From: Acidobacteriota bacterium | GTDB taxonomy: Bacteria > Acidobacteriota > Vicinamibacteria > Vicinamibacterales > SCN-69-37 | Reading direction: 5' to 3' | DNA length: 42,743 bases | Assembly: GCA_024640135.1 (NCBI GenBank) | Contig: JAHEFO010000008.1 | Span: 1 to 42,743 of the forward strand | Part shown: one piece after another, positions 21,659 through 30,757 of the stretch | Position numbering within the stretch: position 1 is the first letter of the stretch | Layout of the letters: each line of letters opens with the position of its first letter | The notes under the pieces: generated by a model | The model's database searches: none | Told to the model about the DNA's origin: nothing | Seen by the model: the letters and a program-made list of their open reading frames with translations, nothing else | Position numbers and translations under genes: made by a program

Positions 21659-22813
21659 CTAGCGCTGATCAATCGGCAGCACGGGCTGGGGATACGTCGG
21701 ACCGACGTAGTCCGTCCTGGGCCGAATCAGCCGGTTATTGGCGTACTGCTCGAGCACGTGCGCGGTCCAGCCGGCGATGCGACTGACGGCAAAAATCGGC
21801 GTGTACAGCCCGAGGGGAATACCCAGGGCGTGGAACATCGACGCCGAGTAGAAGTCCACGTTGGCGTTGAGGCCCTTCTCGGACTTCACCAGCTGTTCGA
21901 TGCGCTGCGACATCGCGAACCACTGAGGCTGACCGGTCTTCTCGCCAATCGACTGGGAGAAACGGCGCAGATGGGTCGCACGCGGGTCTTCGGTGCGGTA
22001 CACGCGGTGTCCAAACCCGGAGATCTTCTCCTTTCGTGCCAGCTTGGCGCGCACAAATTCCTCGACGCGCTCCAGGCCGGCGTCCTGACCGATCTCGATC
22101 AGCATCTTCATGACGGCGGCGTTGGCCCCGCCGTGCAGGGGGCCCTTCAGCGCGCCGATCGCACCAACGACCGCCGAGTGCAGATCGGTCAGAGTGGCGG
22201 CAGCGACACGCGCGACAAACGTGGACGCATTCAGTTCATGATCCGCATGCAGCACCAGGGAGACATCGAACGCCCGCGCGGACAGCGCCGAGGGACGTGT
22301 TCCCGTCAGCATGTAGAGAAAATTCGCCGCGTGCCCCAGTGACGGATCGGGGTCAATCGCCGCTCCACCCTCCGCCATGCGGCCCCACGTGGCGACCAGC
22401 GATCCAACCTGCCCGGTCAGCCGCACCGCCTTGCGATAGTCCGCGGCGGGCGTCTTGACCGCCGCATCCGCGTCGACGTGCCCCAGCAATGACGTCAACG
22501 TGCGCAGGGCGTCCATCCCGCCGGCGGGCGGCAGGGATCTCATCGCACGCAGGATCGGCTCCGGGAGCACCCGTGCGGCCGCCAACTGCGTCTGCAGGTC
22601 CCCGAGTTCGCCGCGATTGGGCAGACGCCGATGCCAGAGCAGGAAACACGTTTCTTCGAACGAGACGCCGCGGTCCATGTCCGCGAGATCATGGATGTCG
22701 TGACCGCAGTACGACAGGACGCCGCGCTCGCCGTCGATATAACAAATCGCTGACTCGCCGGCGACCACATCTTCCAAGCCGGCCTTGGCTTTCACTTCAC
22801 TGACGGTACTCAT
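21659..22813 (-). CDS. Citrate synthase family protein (citrate/2-methylcitrate synthase)
   Basis: GERGVLSYCGHDIHDLA, HADHELNASTFVARV, GPLHGGANAAVMKML, GFGHRVYRTEDPRA. Confidence 0.93.
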   Translation of the reverse strand: MSTVSEVKAKAGLEDVVAGESAICYIDGERGVLSYCGHDIHDLADMDRGVSFEETCFLLWHRRLPNRGELGDLQTQLAAARVLPEPILRAMRSLPPAGGMDALRTLTSLLGHVDADAAVKTPAADYRKAVRLTGQVGSLVATWGRMAEGGAAIDPDPSLGHAANFLYMLTGTRPSALSARAFDVSLVLHADHELNASTFVARVAAATLTDLHSAVVGAIGALKGPLHGGANAAVMKMLIEIGQDAGLERVEEFVRAKLARKEKISGFGHRVYRTEDPRATHLRRFSQSIGEKTGQPQWFAMSQRIEQLVKSEKGLNANVDFYSASMFHALGIPLGLYTPIFAVSRIAGWTAHVLEQYANNRLIRPRTDYVGPTYPQPVLPIDQR

Positions 22814-22841
22814 GTATCGCTGCTGCCCTTCGTCGGCGAAC

Positions 22842-24332
22842 CTATTTCGCGGTCTGCGGTGCCTTCACCATTACGTCATCGCCAAACTGCTGCAGGATTG
22901 ACGTCAGCCCGACATACAGGAACCCGACCTGGAACAACACGAGGAACGGCAGCGTCCCGAAGATGCCGTTAGCCATCGCATACACGACCGTGGCTGAAAA
23001 GTAGAGTCCCAGTGCGAGTTCGATGAGGGGCTGCACCGACATCGACTGGTGATATTTCTTGTGCTGCCATCCGTCGGCCGACGAGGCGATTCCGTACTTG
23101 GCCGTCCGCGTGAACTCTCCCGGCTCGCAGAACAGGGCTTCGAAGACGGCTTTGGTGTTGTTGACGGCCAGGCCAATGCCGACCGCCATGACCACAGGCA
23201 GGTACTTCACGCGCGTCTTCCAGTCGGGATAGAGCTCTCGCTGCGACACAAGATAGAAATTCACGACCGAGGCCGTCGCGGCCACGAACAGCGGCACGTC
23301 GATCAGGAGCATCTCCGTCCAGCCCATGTTGTAGCGGACGACCATCGCCGGAAACATCAGGACGGACAAGAGACACATCAGCACGTAGTTGAAGTTTGCG
23401 GTCAGGTGGAAGAAGGCTTCGACCTTCACCTTTCGCGGCAGGTTGGACGCCAGAATCGCGGGAAGCACCTTGCGGCAGGTCTGGATGCTGCCCTTCGCCC
23501 AGCGATGCTGCTGCGACTTGAACCCGTTCATTTCCACCGGCACTTCAGCCGGCGTCACCAGGTCGGGCAGGAAGAGAAACTGCCAGCCACGCAACTGCGC
23601 GCGATAACTGAGATCCAGATCCTCGGTCAGCGTGTCGTGTTGCCATCCGCCGGCATCAACAATCGCGGTCCGGCGCCACACCCCAGCCGTGCCGTTGAAG
23701 TTGAAAAAACATCCGGCGCGATTTCGTCCGCCGTGCTCGAGCACGAAATGTCCGTCGAGCAGGATCGCCTGTATCTTGGTCAGGAGGGAGTAGCCCCGAT
23801 TGATGTGCCCCCACCGGGCCTGCACCAGTGCGACTTTCGGATCCTGAAAGTACCCCACCGTCTTCCTCAGGAAGTCCTGGCCCGGAATGAAGTCGGCATC
23901 AAAGATCGCCACGAATTCGCCGCGCGCGACCTTCAACCCGGCCGCCAGCGCTCCGGCTTTGTACCCGACGCGATCCGTGCGGTGCAGGTACACAATGTCG
24001 AACCCCAGCGCAGCCTGACGCTGCACCGCGAGGGCGGCAATCTCGCGCGTCTCGTCAGTCGAATCGTCGAGCACCTGAATCTCGAGCCTGTCCTTCGGAT
24101 AGTCAATGGCGCACACCGCGTCGATCAGCCGATCGGCGACATACATCTCGTTGAAGATCGGCAACTGGATCGTGACCACGGGCGGATCCGTCATGGGCGG
24201 AGGCGGGCCTGGCACCCGGTCCTTGTTCTTCATGTACTCGTACACCAGGTAGTAACGGTGCCATCCATAGATGCCGAGGATGCTGAGCACAAAGAAGTAC
24301 GCGACGAGAATGAATGTTTCGTATGGTTGCAT
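22842..24332 (-). CDS. Family 2 processive glycosyltransferase, cellulose-synthase-like (CslA-like)
   Basis: VLDDSTDETREI, AIFDADFIPGQDFL, TEDLDLSYRAQLRGW, QQHRWAKGSIQ (D,DxD,D,QxxRW pattern), TM segments. Confidence 0.88.
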   Translation of the reverse strand: MQPYETFILVAYFFVLSILGIYGWHRYYLVYEYMKNKDRVPGPPPPMTDPPVVTIQLPIFNEMYVADRLIDAVCAIDYPKDRLEIQVLDDSTDETREIAALAVQRQAALGFDIVYLHRTDRVGYKAGALAAGLKVARGEFVAIFDADFIPGQDFLRKTVGYFQDPKVALVQARWGHINRGYSLLTKIQAILLDGHFVLEHGGRNRAGCFFNFNGTAGVWRRTAIVDAGGWQHDTLTEDLDLSYRAQLRGWQFLFLPDLVTPAEVPVEMNGFKSQQHRWAKGSIQTCRKVLPAILASNLPRKVKVEAFFHLTANFNYVLMCLLSVLMFPAMVVRYNMGWTEMLLIDVPLFVAATASVVNFYLVSQRELYPDWKTRVKYLPVVMAVGIGLAVNNTKAVFEALFCEPGEFTRTAKYGIASSADGWQHKKYHQSMSVQPLIELALGLYFSATVVYAMANGIFGTLPFLVLFQVGFLYVGLTSILQQFGDDVMVKAPQTAK

Positions 24333-24603
24333 GGGCTCGACCGGCCGCCGGATCTGACCCTCCATTTTACGGATGTCTTCGGGGCTGAGTCAATCAAACC
24401 GCCGGAAATCAAGCACATACGGGAAATACCGGTCCTTGCGGCGCGATGCCCAGGCTCCGTGCCTGACACTGATGCGGAGGTGCAGCCTGATGCCGCGCGT
24501 CCTGCAAGCGATTCATGGCTGCGCGAGCGCCACACGCGCCCCGAAAAACGGGCGCGCCCGTGCCGGACCAGTGACGAGTCCCGCAGTTCGAGGGATGACG
24601 TGC

Positions 24604-24609
24604 GATAAT
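24604..24609 (+). promoter_or_regulatory. -10-like hexamer GATAAT upstream of mutS2
   Basis: GTGCGATAATTGCAGG, 32 nt before ATG 24642. Confidence 0.35.
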
Positions 24610-24641
24610 TGCAGGCTCCCCGACTGACCGGGGCCCCTACC

Positions 24642-27113
24642 ATGCAACCCGCAGTCCTTGAGGCGCTTGAGTTCGACCGCATTCGCGAAGCGTTGGCACG
24701 CGAGGCCCTGACCCCGCTGGGCAGGGCGCGAGCCCTGGCCCTCGATCCGTCGACCGAGGCTGCCGAAGTGCAGTACCGCCTGAATGCCACGAGCGAGGCC
24801 GTCGCCCTGCTGGGCGCCGGCTCGGCGCTGACCATGACGGCGCCGGAAGCCCTGCTCGACTACCTCGATGCACTCCAGGCCCCTGGACAACCCCTCGAGC
24901 CGATGGGACTGGTGGGCATTGCGGACTTCGTGGACTCTGTGGACAGCGTCTGCACGATCATCAGGCAGGCCAGAACCGCAGCGCCGTTGCTCGCCCAGGT
25001 AGTGGACGCTGCGGCCTCGTTCGCCGACGAGACGGCTGCGACGCGTCGCGCCATTTCCCCAGCCGGCGACGTGGCCGACGACGCCAGTCCGGCCCTGCGG
25101 CGGATCCGCACTTCCCTCCGACGCCAGCGCGCCAGCCTGCGCACGACGCTGGAAGGATTGACGCGCGGGCGAGACACCGCCAAGTACCTGCAAGACCAGA
25201 TTGTCGCCGACCGGGGTGGGCGCTATGTCCTCATGGTCCGCGCTGAACACCAGAAAGCCATCGCCGGCATCGTCCATGGCAGTTCCGCGAGTGGCGCCAG
25301 CCTCTACCTCGAGCCCCTGGCCACGGTGCAGACCAACAACGAGATTGTCGCGCTGGCTGAGCAGGAGAAGACCGAAGTCTTCCGCATTCTACTTGCCCTG
25401 ACCGATGCTTATCGGGCTCGGCCAGGTGACCTCGAAGCCACACTCGACGTCGCGAGCGAACTCGATTTGGTGCGAGCCAAGGCCCGCCTGGCGGCGCGCA
25501 TGCGCGCCATCGCGCCCGCACTTGCCGACGACGGACGTGTTGAACTGCTCAGCGCGCGGCATCCGCTCTTGGAGGGACGCGTGTCACCCAGTGGACCGCT
25601 CGAGGGCAGGAAGTCGGGGGTTCCACAGAGTGACACCCGTCCTCCCGACGTCGTAGCCAACGACATCCTCGTCACGCCGCCGAACCGGGCGCTGGTGATT
25701 TCGGGCCCGAACACCGGCGGCAAGACCGTCGCGCTGAAGGCGGCCGGACTCCTGCCGCTGATGGCGCAGGCCGGCCTGCACATTCCGGTGGCTCCTGGCA
25801 GCGCGCTCACGCCGTTCCGTTCGATCTTCGCGGACATCGGCGACGACCAGTCGATCGCCGCGAGTTTGTCCACCTTTTCCGCGCGCATCGCGCACATCGT
25901 CGAGATGGAACGCGCACTGGAGTTGCCGGCGTTGGTGCTCCTCGACGAAGTCGGGGGCGGCACAGACCCCGTTGAAGGCGGCGCGCTCGGAACCGCCGTC
26001 ATCGATCACTTCCGCCGCCGGAATGCCACGGTCGTCGCCACGACACATGACGATGCGCTGAAATCGTATGCGGCGACCACAGAGGGCATTGTGGTGGCGG
26101 CAATGGGATTTGTGCCTGAGACGTACGCGCCGACCTACAGGCTGGTCTACGGCGCGCCCGGACGGAGTCTGGCGCTGGAAATCGCCGAGCGCCTCGGCAT
26201 GCCATCATCCGTCATCGCGGCCGCGCGCGGTCGACGGTCTGATCGCGAGAGTCAGCTCGCCGAGCACCTGGCGCGCCTGGACCAGGAACTCGCCGCTGTG
26301 GAGCAGGAGCGGCGGCGGCTCGACCAGGACCGACGGCGCGTCGTCGAGGAACGGCAGTCCCTCATCTCGCGCGAATCACAGGTCACCGAACGCGAGGCGG
26401 TCGCGCGCAGGCGTCTGGACGACCGCGTCAATGCAAGACTCCGCGAAGCACGCGCCGAGATCGACAGGGTGGTCTCCGAGGTGAAGACCAAAGCGGACAC
26501 GCTCGCGCAGCGCGCCGGGCAGGGTACAGCCGCGGTCTCGACGGGAGAACTGGGTCAACTTCGGGTCCAGGGCCGGTCGGCCCTCGCGACGATCGCCGAG
26601 GCTGGCGACACCGTGCGCCATACCGGCAGTCCTGCGGAGGTCCCGCTGGCCAGCGCACCAGCCACAGGCGACGGCGTCTGGGTCCAGGCGTTCGGCGCCA
26701 ATGGCATGGTGACAAGCGTCTCGGGCAAACACGCCGAAGTGGATATTCGTGGAAAGCGGATGAGACTCCCCTGGCGCGATCTGCGCCGGCCGCGTCCAAT
26801 GGAGGGTGGCGATCAACCCAGAGCCGGCCGCGTCACATCTCCGGCACCGGCGGGCCTCGTGACTGCGGTGCGCGAACTCATGATTATCGGCAAGACCGTC
26901 GACCAGGCGACCGACGAGGCCGAAAAGTTCCTCGATGCCGCGCTCCTGACTGACGCCCGGCGTCTTCGCATCGTCCATGGGCACGGAACCGGACGACTGC
27001 GCGAGGCCATGACCCGGTTCTTTCGCGAGCACCCTCTCGTCGCGACGGTCGCGCCAGCCCCGGCCAACGAGGGCGGCAGCGGCGCAACCATCGTCGAGTT
27101 GAAGGAAGATTGA
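24642..27113 (+). CDS. mutS2: MutS2 family ATPase with C-terminal Smr domain
   Basis: MQPAVLEALEFDRIREALA, Walker A ISGPNTGGKTVALK, Walker B ALVLLDEVGGGTDPVEGGAL, C-terminal RIVHGHGTGRLREAM. Confidence 0.95.
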   Translation: MQPAVLEALEFDRIREALAREALTPLGRARALALDPSTEAAEVQYRLNATSEAVALLGAGSALTMTAPEALLDYLDALQAPGQPLEPMGLVGIADFVDSVDSVCTIIRQARTAAPLLAQVVDAAASFADETAATRRAISPAGDVADDASPALRRIRTSLRRQRASLRTTLEGLTRGRDTAKYLQDQIVADRGGRYVLMVRAEHQKAIAGIVHGSSASGASLYLEPLATVQTNNEIVALAEQEKTEVFRILLALTDAYRARPGDLEATLDVASELDLVRAKARLAARMRAIAPALADDGRVELLSARHPLLEGRVSPSGPLEGRKSGVPQSDTRPPDVVANDILVTPPNRALVISGPNTGGKTVALKAAGLLPLMAQAGLHIPVAPGSALTPFRSIFADIGDDQSIAASLSTFSARIAHIVEMERALELPALVLLDEVGGGTDPVEGGALGTAVIDHFRRRNATVVATTHDDALKSYAATTEGIVVAAMGFVPETYAPTYRLVYGAPGRSLALEIAERLGMPSSVIAAARGRRSDRESQLAEHLARLDQELAAVEQERRRLDQDRRRVVEERQSLISRESQVTEREAVARRRLDDRVNARLREARAEIDRVVSEVKTKADTLAQRAGQGTAAVSTGELGQLRVQGRSALATIAEAGDTVRHTGSPAEVPLASAPATGDGVWVQAFGANGMVTSVSGKHAEVDIRGKRMRLPWRDLRRPRPMEGGDQPRAGRVTSPAPAGLVTAVRELMIIGKTVDQATDEAEKFLDAALLTDARRLRIVHGHGTGRLREAMTRFFREHPLVATVAPAPANEGGSGATIVELKED
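25575..25642. repeat. Imperfect palindromic element inside mutS2, in frame
   Basis: Left arm GGACGCGTGTCACCCAGTGGA (25575-25595) versus reverse complement of the right arm (25622-25642) GGACGGGTGTCACTCTGTGGA: 18/21 matches; 26-nt centre. Confidence 0.85.
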
Positions 27114-27120
27114 GGCACTG

Positions 27121-28884
27121 ATGGCGCTGTTTCCTCAGAACTTCCTGGACGATCTCAAGGCCCAAAGCGACATTGTCTCGATCGTCGGCGACGTGACGCC
27201 CCTCAAGAAGGCAGGCGCATCCTGGAAGGGCCTGTGTCCTTTCCACACCGAGAAATCACCGTCCTTCACGGTCAGCAAAGATAAGGGCTTCTTCAAGTGT
27301 TTCGGCTGCGGCGCCGGCGGTGACATCGTCAAATTCGTCGAACTGCACCAGAAAATCACGTTTCCGGAAGCCGTCCGGTACCTGGCGCAGCGGGCGAGCA
27401 TGCCGATTCCCGAGGCCGTTGATGGCGCAGAGGATCGGGCGGCGTCGGCCGAACGGGAAGCCCTGGTCAGGCTCCACGAGGATGCCCAGGCCTTCTTCGT
27501 CGAGCAACTCGCGGGTCCAGCAGGCGCGAGGGCCCGGCGGGAGCTCGAGAGCCGGGGGCTGGCCGACGCGACCCACGCCACGTTCGGATACGGGTACGCC
27601 CCAGCCGCCGGGCGCCAGACCCTGCACGGCCTGTTTGCTGGCCGGTCCGTACCTCTGGCCCTGCAGGTCAAGTCGGGGCTGGTGATGCAGCGTGACGATG
27701 GACGGGTAGCAGACCGGTTCCGGCACCGCTTGATGATCCCCATCAGGCGGGATACCGGCGTTCTGATTGGCTTCGGCGGCCGCGCCCTGGATGAAGGGCA
27801 GATTCCCAAGTATTTGAACTCGCCGGAGACCCCGATCTATACAAAAGGCCGGACTTTGTACGGGTTGGACGTGACGAAGGGGGCCATTCGGAAGCACAAT
27901 TACTGTGTGCTGGTCGAGGGCTACTTCGATGTGGCCCAGGTTTGGCAGGCTGGGGTGTCACCGGTGGTCGCGTCGAGCGGCACGGCACTGACCGTGTCGC
28001 AGGCCAGACTGCTGAAGCGATTTGCCGGTAAGATCGTTCTGAGTTTTGATCCGGACGCAGCTGGCCAGGGGGCAGCGGTGCGGTCGTCCGAACTGCTGGT
28101 TGCGGAAGGGTTCCAGGTCAATGTGGCTCTGCTGCCGGAGGGCAGTGATCCCGATACGTACATTCGGAACGCCGGTGGACGTGCCTACAGTGAGCGCCTC
28201 AAGGCGTCGAGGCCGTATCTGGAGTTCCTGCTGGATCGTGCGGCTGAACGACTGGATTTGAGTCGGCCCGAAGGACGGCGAATGTTCATCGGGCAGATGT
28301 TGTCCGTAGCCGCAACGATTCCGGACGCAGCCGCGCGGGACCAGTTCGCCGATCGGCTGGCGCACAAGGCGCGAATCACCGAAGGCGTCGTGCGCGATGA
28401 GATTCGGAAGGCCGCGGCGCAGAGGAAGACCGAGGCTCCCGCCGTCGCGGTGCCGGTCACGGCGCGGCTGCTGGATGCAGAACAGGGACTGCTGTGGACG
28501 CTGGTGCACCATCCAGTGGAGGGGCTGGCGGCGCTGGCGCAGTTGGAACCGGGTGAGTTGGACGGACTGATGTCGGCGCCGGTGTTCACGATGGCACTCA
28601 GTCTGGCGGACATGCCGGCGGACCTGCTGCCTGAACTGCTTCAGGAACGTCTCAGTGAGGAAGAACGGGCCTTGGTGGCCCGGGCCACCTCGACGGAGGC
28701 GGCGGCGCCACCGAGGGACTGTGTGAACGCCCTGAGGCGACGACGGTTGGAGCGGGAACGAGCCGAGGTGCAGGACGAGGTCGACCGTCTGCAGTCCTCG
28801 TCTGAGACCAACGACCAACAATTGGCTGACTTGTGGGCACGAAAAATGGAGCTGCTGCGGCGGCTAGAGACTTTGAACGGTTAA
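27121..28884 (+). CDS. dnaG: DNA primase
   Basis: Zinc finger [75 protein letters not shown]. Confidence 0.97.
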   Translation: MALFPQNFLDDLKAQSDIVSIVGDVTPLKKAGASWKGLCPFHTEKSPSFTVSKDKGFFKCFGCGAGGDIVKFVELHQKITFPEAVRYLAQRASMPIPEAVDGAEDRAASAEREALVRLHEDAQAFFVEQLAGPAGARARRELESRGLADATHATFGYGYAPAAGRQTLHGLFAGRSVPLALQVKSGLVMQRDDGRVADRFRHRLMIPIRRDTGVLIGFGGRALDEGQIPKYLNSPETPIYTKGRTLYGLDVTKGAIRKHNYCVLVEGYFDVAQVWQAGVSPVVASSGTALTVSQARLLKRFAGKIVLSFDPDAAGQGAAVRSSELLVAEGFQVNVALLPEGSDPDTYIRNAGGRAYSERLKASRPYLEFLLDRAAERLDLSRPEGRRMFIGQMLSVAATIPDAAARDQFADRLAHKARITEGVVRDEIRKAAAQRKTEAPAVAVPVTARLLDAEQGLLWTLVHHPVEGLAALAQLEPGELDGLMSAPVFTMALSLADMPADLLPELLQERLSEEERALVARATSTEAAAPPRDCVNALRRRRLERERAEVQDEVDRLQSSSETNDQQLADLWARKMELLRRLETLNG

Positions 28885-28906
28885 CGCGACGCTAGGGAGA
28901 GACACC

Positions 28907-30601
28907 TTGTCCATTGAGGAAAAGTACGACGAAATCAAAGCGCTCATTGCCATGGGCAAAGAGAAGGGCTACCTGCTCTACGAGGAAATCAACGAGTTAC
29001 TGCCCGCCGACGTGACGTCGGCGGAGGAACTGGATGACCTGTTCAGCGCGTTTGGCGCGGCCGGCATCGAGATCGTCGATTCCGAGAAGACCTACCGCGA
29101 TCGCGACGAGAAGGTCGGCGGCGAGGAAACCGAGAGCACCAGCAACGAACTCGACCTGACGCCGGGCGCGCTCGACAAGACCAACGACCCGGTTCGCATG
29201 TATCTGCGCGAGATGGGGACGGTGCCCCTGCTCACCCGCGAAGGAGAAGTGGCGATCGCCAAGCGCATCGAGCGCGGCAAGCTGACGGTCATCAAGCTCA
29301 TTTCCCGGACCTCGAAGGTGACGCAGGAGGTGGTCGAGATGGGCGAGCTGCTCAAACGCGGCGAACGCACCATCCGCGAACTGGTGATCTTCAACGAAGA
29401 AGAGGTCACGGACGAAAAGCTCGAACGGCGCCGCAAGCAGCTGGAGAAGCAACTGGATGCCGTGCGGATCGCCCAGGACAATCAAGCGAAGGTCGAAGAA
29501 AAGTTCGGAGGCGTTTCCAAATCGGAGAAACGGAAGTACCGGAAATCCCGCTGGAAGATTCTCCGCGCGCAGGTGGCGACCTCGCGCTCGATCCGCAAGA
29601 TCGAATTCACGGAGCCGATTAAGCGCAGGCTGATTGAAGGCCTGAAGTCCGCCGTGGAAGACATCCAGTGGAAGCAGCGGGAAGTCCGGCAGATTGACCA
29701 CAAGCTGGAACCCAAGGGCAAGAAGAAGCTGCGGGAAGACGAGAAGCGCATTCTCCTCAAGCACAAGGACGAACTCCGCAAGGAGATTCGGGTGATGGCG
29801 GCCACTCTGAAGCAGCCCGCTGACGACCTCACGCTGATGCTGCGGACCATTTTGGAGGGCGAGGCTCAGGCCGAGCAGGCCAAGAAGGAGCTGGTCGAGG
29901 CGAACCTCCGGCTGGTGGTGTCGATCGCGAAGAAGTACACGAACCGCGGACTGCAGTTCCTGGATCTCATCCAGGAGGGCAACATCGGCCTCATGAAAGC
30001 CGTCGACAAGTTCGAATACCGGCGTGGCTACAAGTTCTCCACGTACGCCACGTGGTGGATCCGGCAGGCGATCACCCGTGCCATCGCCGATCAGGCCCGC
30101 ACGATTCGTATTCCGGTGCACATGATTGAGACCATCAACAAGCTCATCCGCACGTCGCGGGCGCTCGTGCAGGAGTTGGGGCGGGAGCCGACCTCAGAGG
30201 AAATCGCCCAGCGGATGGACATCCCGGTCTCGAAGGTCCGAAAGGTCCTCAAGATCGCGCAGGAGCCCATTTCCCTGGAGACGCCGATTGGCGAGGAAGA
30301 GGATTCGCATCTGGGCGACTTCATTCCAGACACCAACGTCTTGTCCCCGGCCGAATCTGTGATCAACCTCAACCTGAAAGAGCAGACTGACTCGGTGCTG
30401 CGGACACTCACGCCGCGCGAAGAACGGGTCATCAAGATGCGCTTCGGTGTCGGCGAAGGTTCGGAACACACGCTGGAGGAGGTGGGCCAGAGCTTCGCGG
30501 TCACACGCGAGCGCATCCGGCAAATCGAAGCAAAGGCGCTTCGAAAGTTGCGCCACCCCTCGAGAAGCCGTCGGCTGAAGCCGTTTCTTGAGGGGCGTTA
30601 G
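28907..30601 (+). CDS. rpoD: RNA polymerase primary sigma factor (sigma-70/RpoD)
   Basis: [110 protein letters not shown] start with GGGAGA SD. Confidence 0.97.
   Translation: MSIEEKYDEIKALIAMGKEKGYLLYEEINELLPADVTSAEELDDLFSAFGAAGIEIVDSEKTYRDRDEKVGGEETESTSNELDLTPGALDKTNDPVRMYLREMGTVPLLTREGEVAIAKRIERGKLTVIKLISRTSKVTQEVVEMGELLKRGERTIRELVIFNEEEVTDEKLERRRKQLEKQLDAVRIAQDNQAKVEEKFGGVSKSEKRKYRKSRWKILRAQVATSRSIRKIEFTEPIKRRLIEGLKSAVEDIQWKQREVRQIDHKLEPKGKKKLREDEKRILLKHKDELRKEIRVMAATLKQPADDLTLMLRTILEGEAQAEQAKKELVEANLRLVVSIAKKYTNRGLQFLDLIQEGNIGLMKAVDKFEYRRGYKFSTYATWWIRQAITRAIADQARTIRIPVHMIETINKLIRTSRALVQELGREPTSEEIAQRMDIPVSKVRKVLKIAQEPISLETPIGEEEDSHLGDFIPDTNVLSPAESVINLNLKEQTDSVLRTLTPREERVIKMRFGVGEGSEHTLEEVGQSFAVTRERIRQIEAKALRKLRHPSRSRRLKPFLEGR
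30556..30595 (+). other. Long stem-loop at the 3' end of the rpoD CDS
   Basis: CCCCTCGAGAAGC (30556-30568) pairs with GTTTCTTGAGGGG (30583-30595): 13 pairs including 2 G-U; inner GGC-TGAA-GCC stem. Confidence 0.75.
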
Positions 30602-30607
30602 CGTCGG

Positions 30608-30683
30608 GGGCCCTTAGCTCAATGGTTAGAGCGGCCGGCTCATAACCGGTTGGTTCCAGGTTCGAGTCCTGGAGGGCCCACCA
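30608..30683 (+). tRNA. tRNA with CAT anticodon, probably tRNA-Ile2 (lysidine-modified) rather than Met
   Basis: 76-nt cloverleaf: acceptor GGGCCCT/AGGGCCC, D-arm GCTCAATGGTTAGAGC, anticodon loop CTCATAA, T-arm CCAGGTTCGAGTCCTGG, encoded CCA; layout resembles E. coli ileX-type GGCCCCUUAGCUCAGUGGUUAGAGC. Confidence 0.95.
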
Positions 30684-30687
30684 GAAC

Positions 30688-30743
30688 ATCGGTGGTCTGG
30701 AATCGGGAATCGGTAGTCAGCGGACGGTCATCGGTATCGGGTA
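30688..30743 (+). repeat. Degenerate heptanucleotide-period array (ATCGGKR-like)
   Basis: Eight consecutive 7-mers: ATCGGTG GTCTGGA ATCGGGA ATCGGTA GTCAGCG GACGGTC ATCGGTA TCGGGTA. Confidence 0.6.
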
Positions 30744-30757
30744 AAGTATGGTCTTCA

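Noticed and set aside
23049-24608. 519-aa plus-strand ORF
   Set aside because: Antisense to the GT2 gene whose catalytic motifs are intact.
30501-30689. Minus-strand [34 protein letters not shown]...
   Set aside because: Antisense translation of the tRNA; the ALQDSNLEPTGYEPAALTIELRAP string is a familiar spurious database protein created by tRNA genes.
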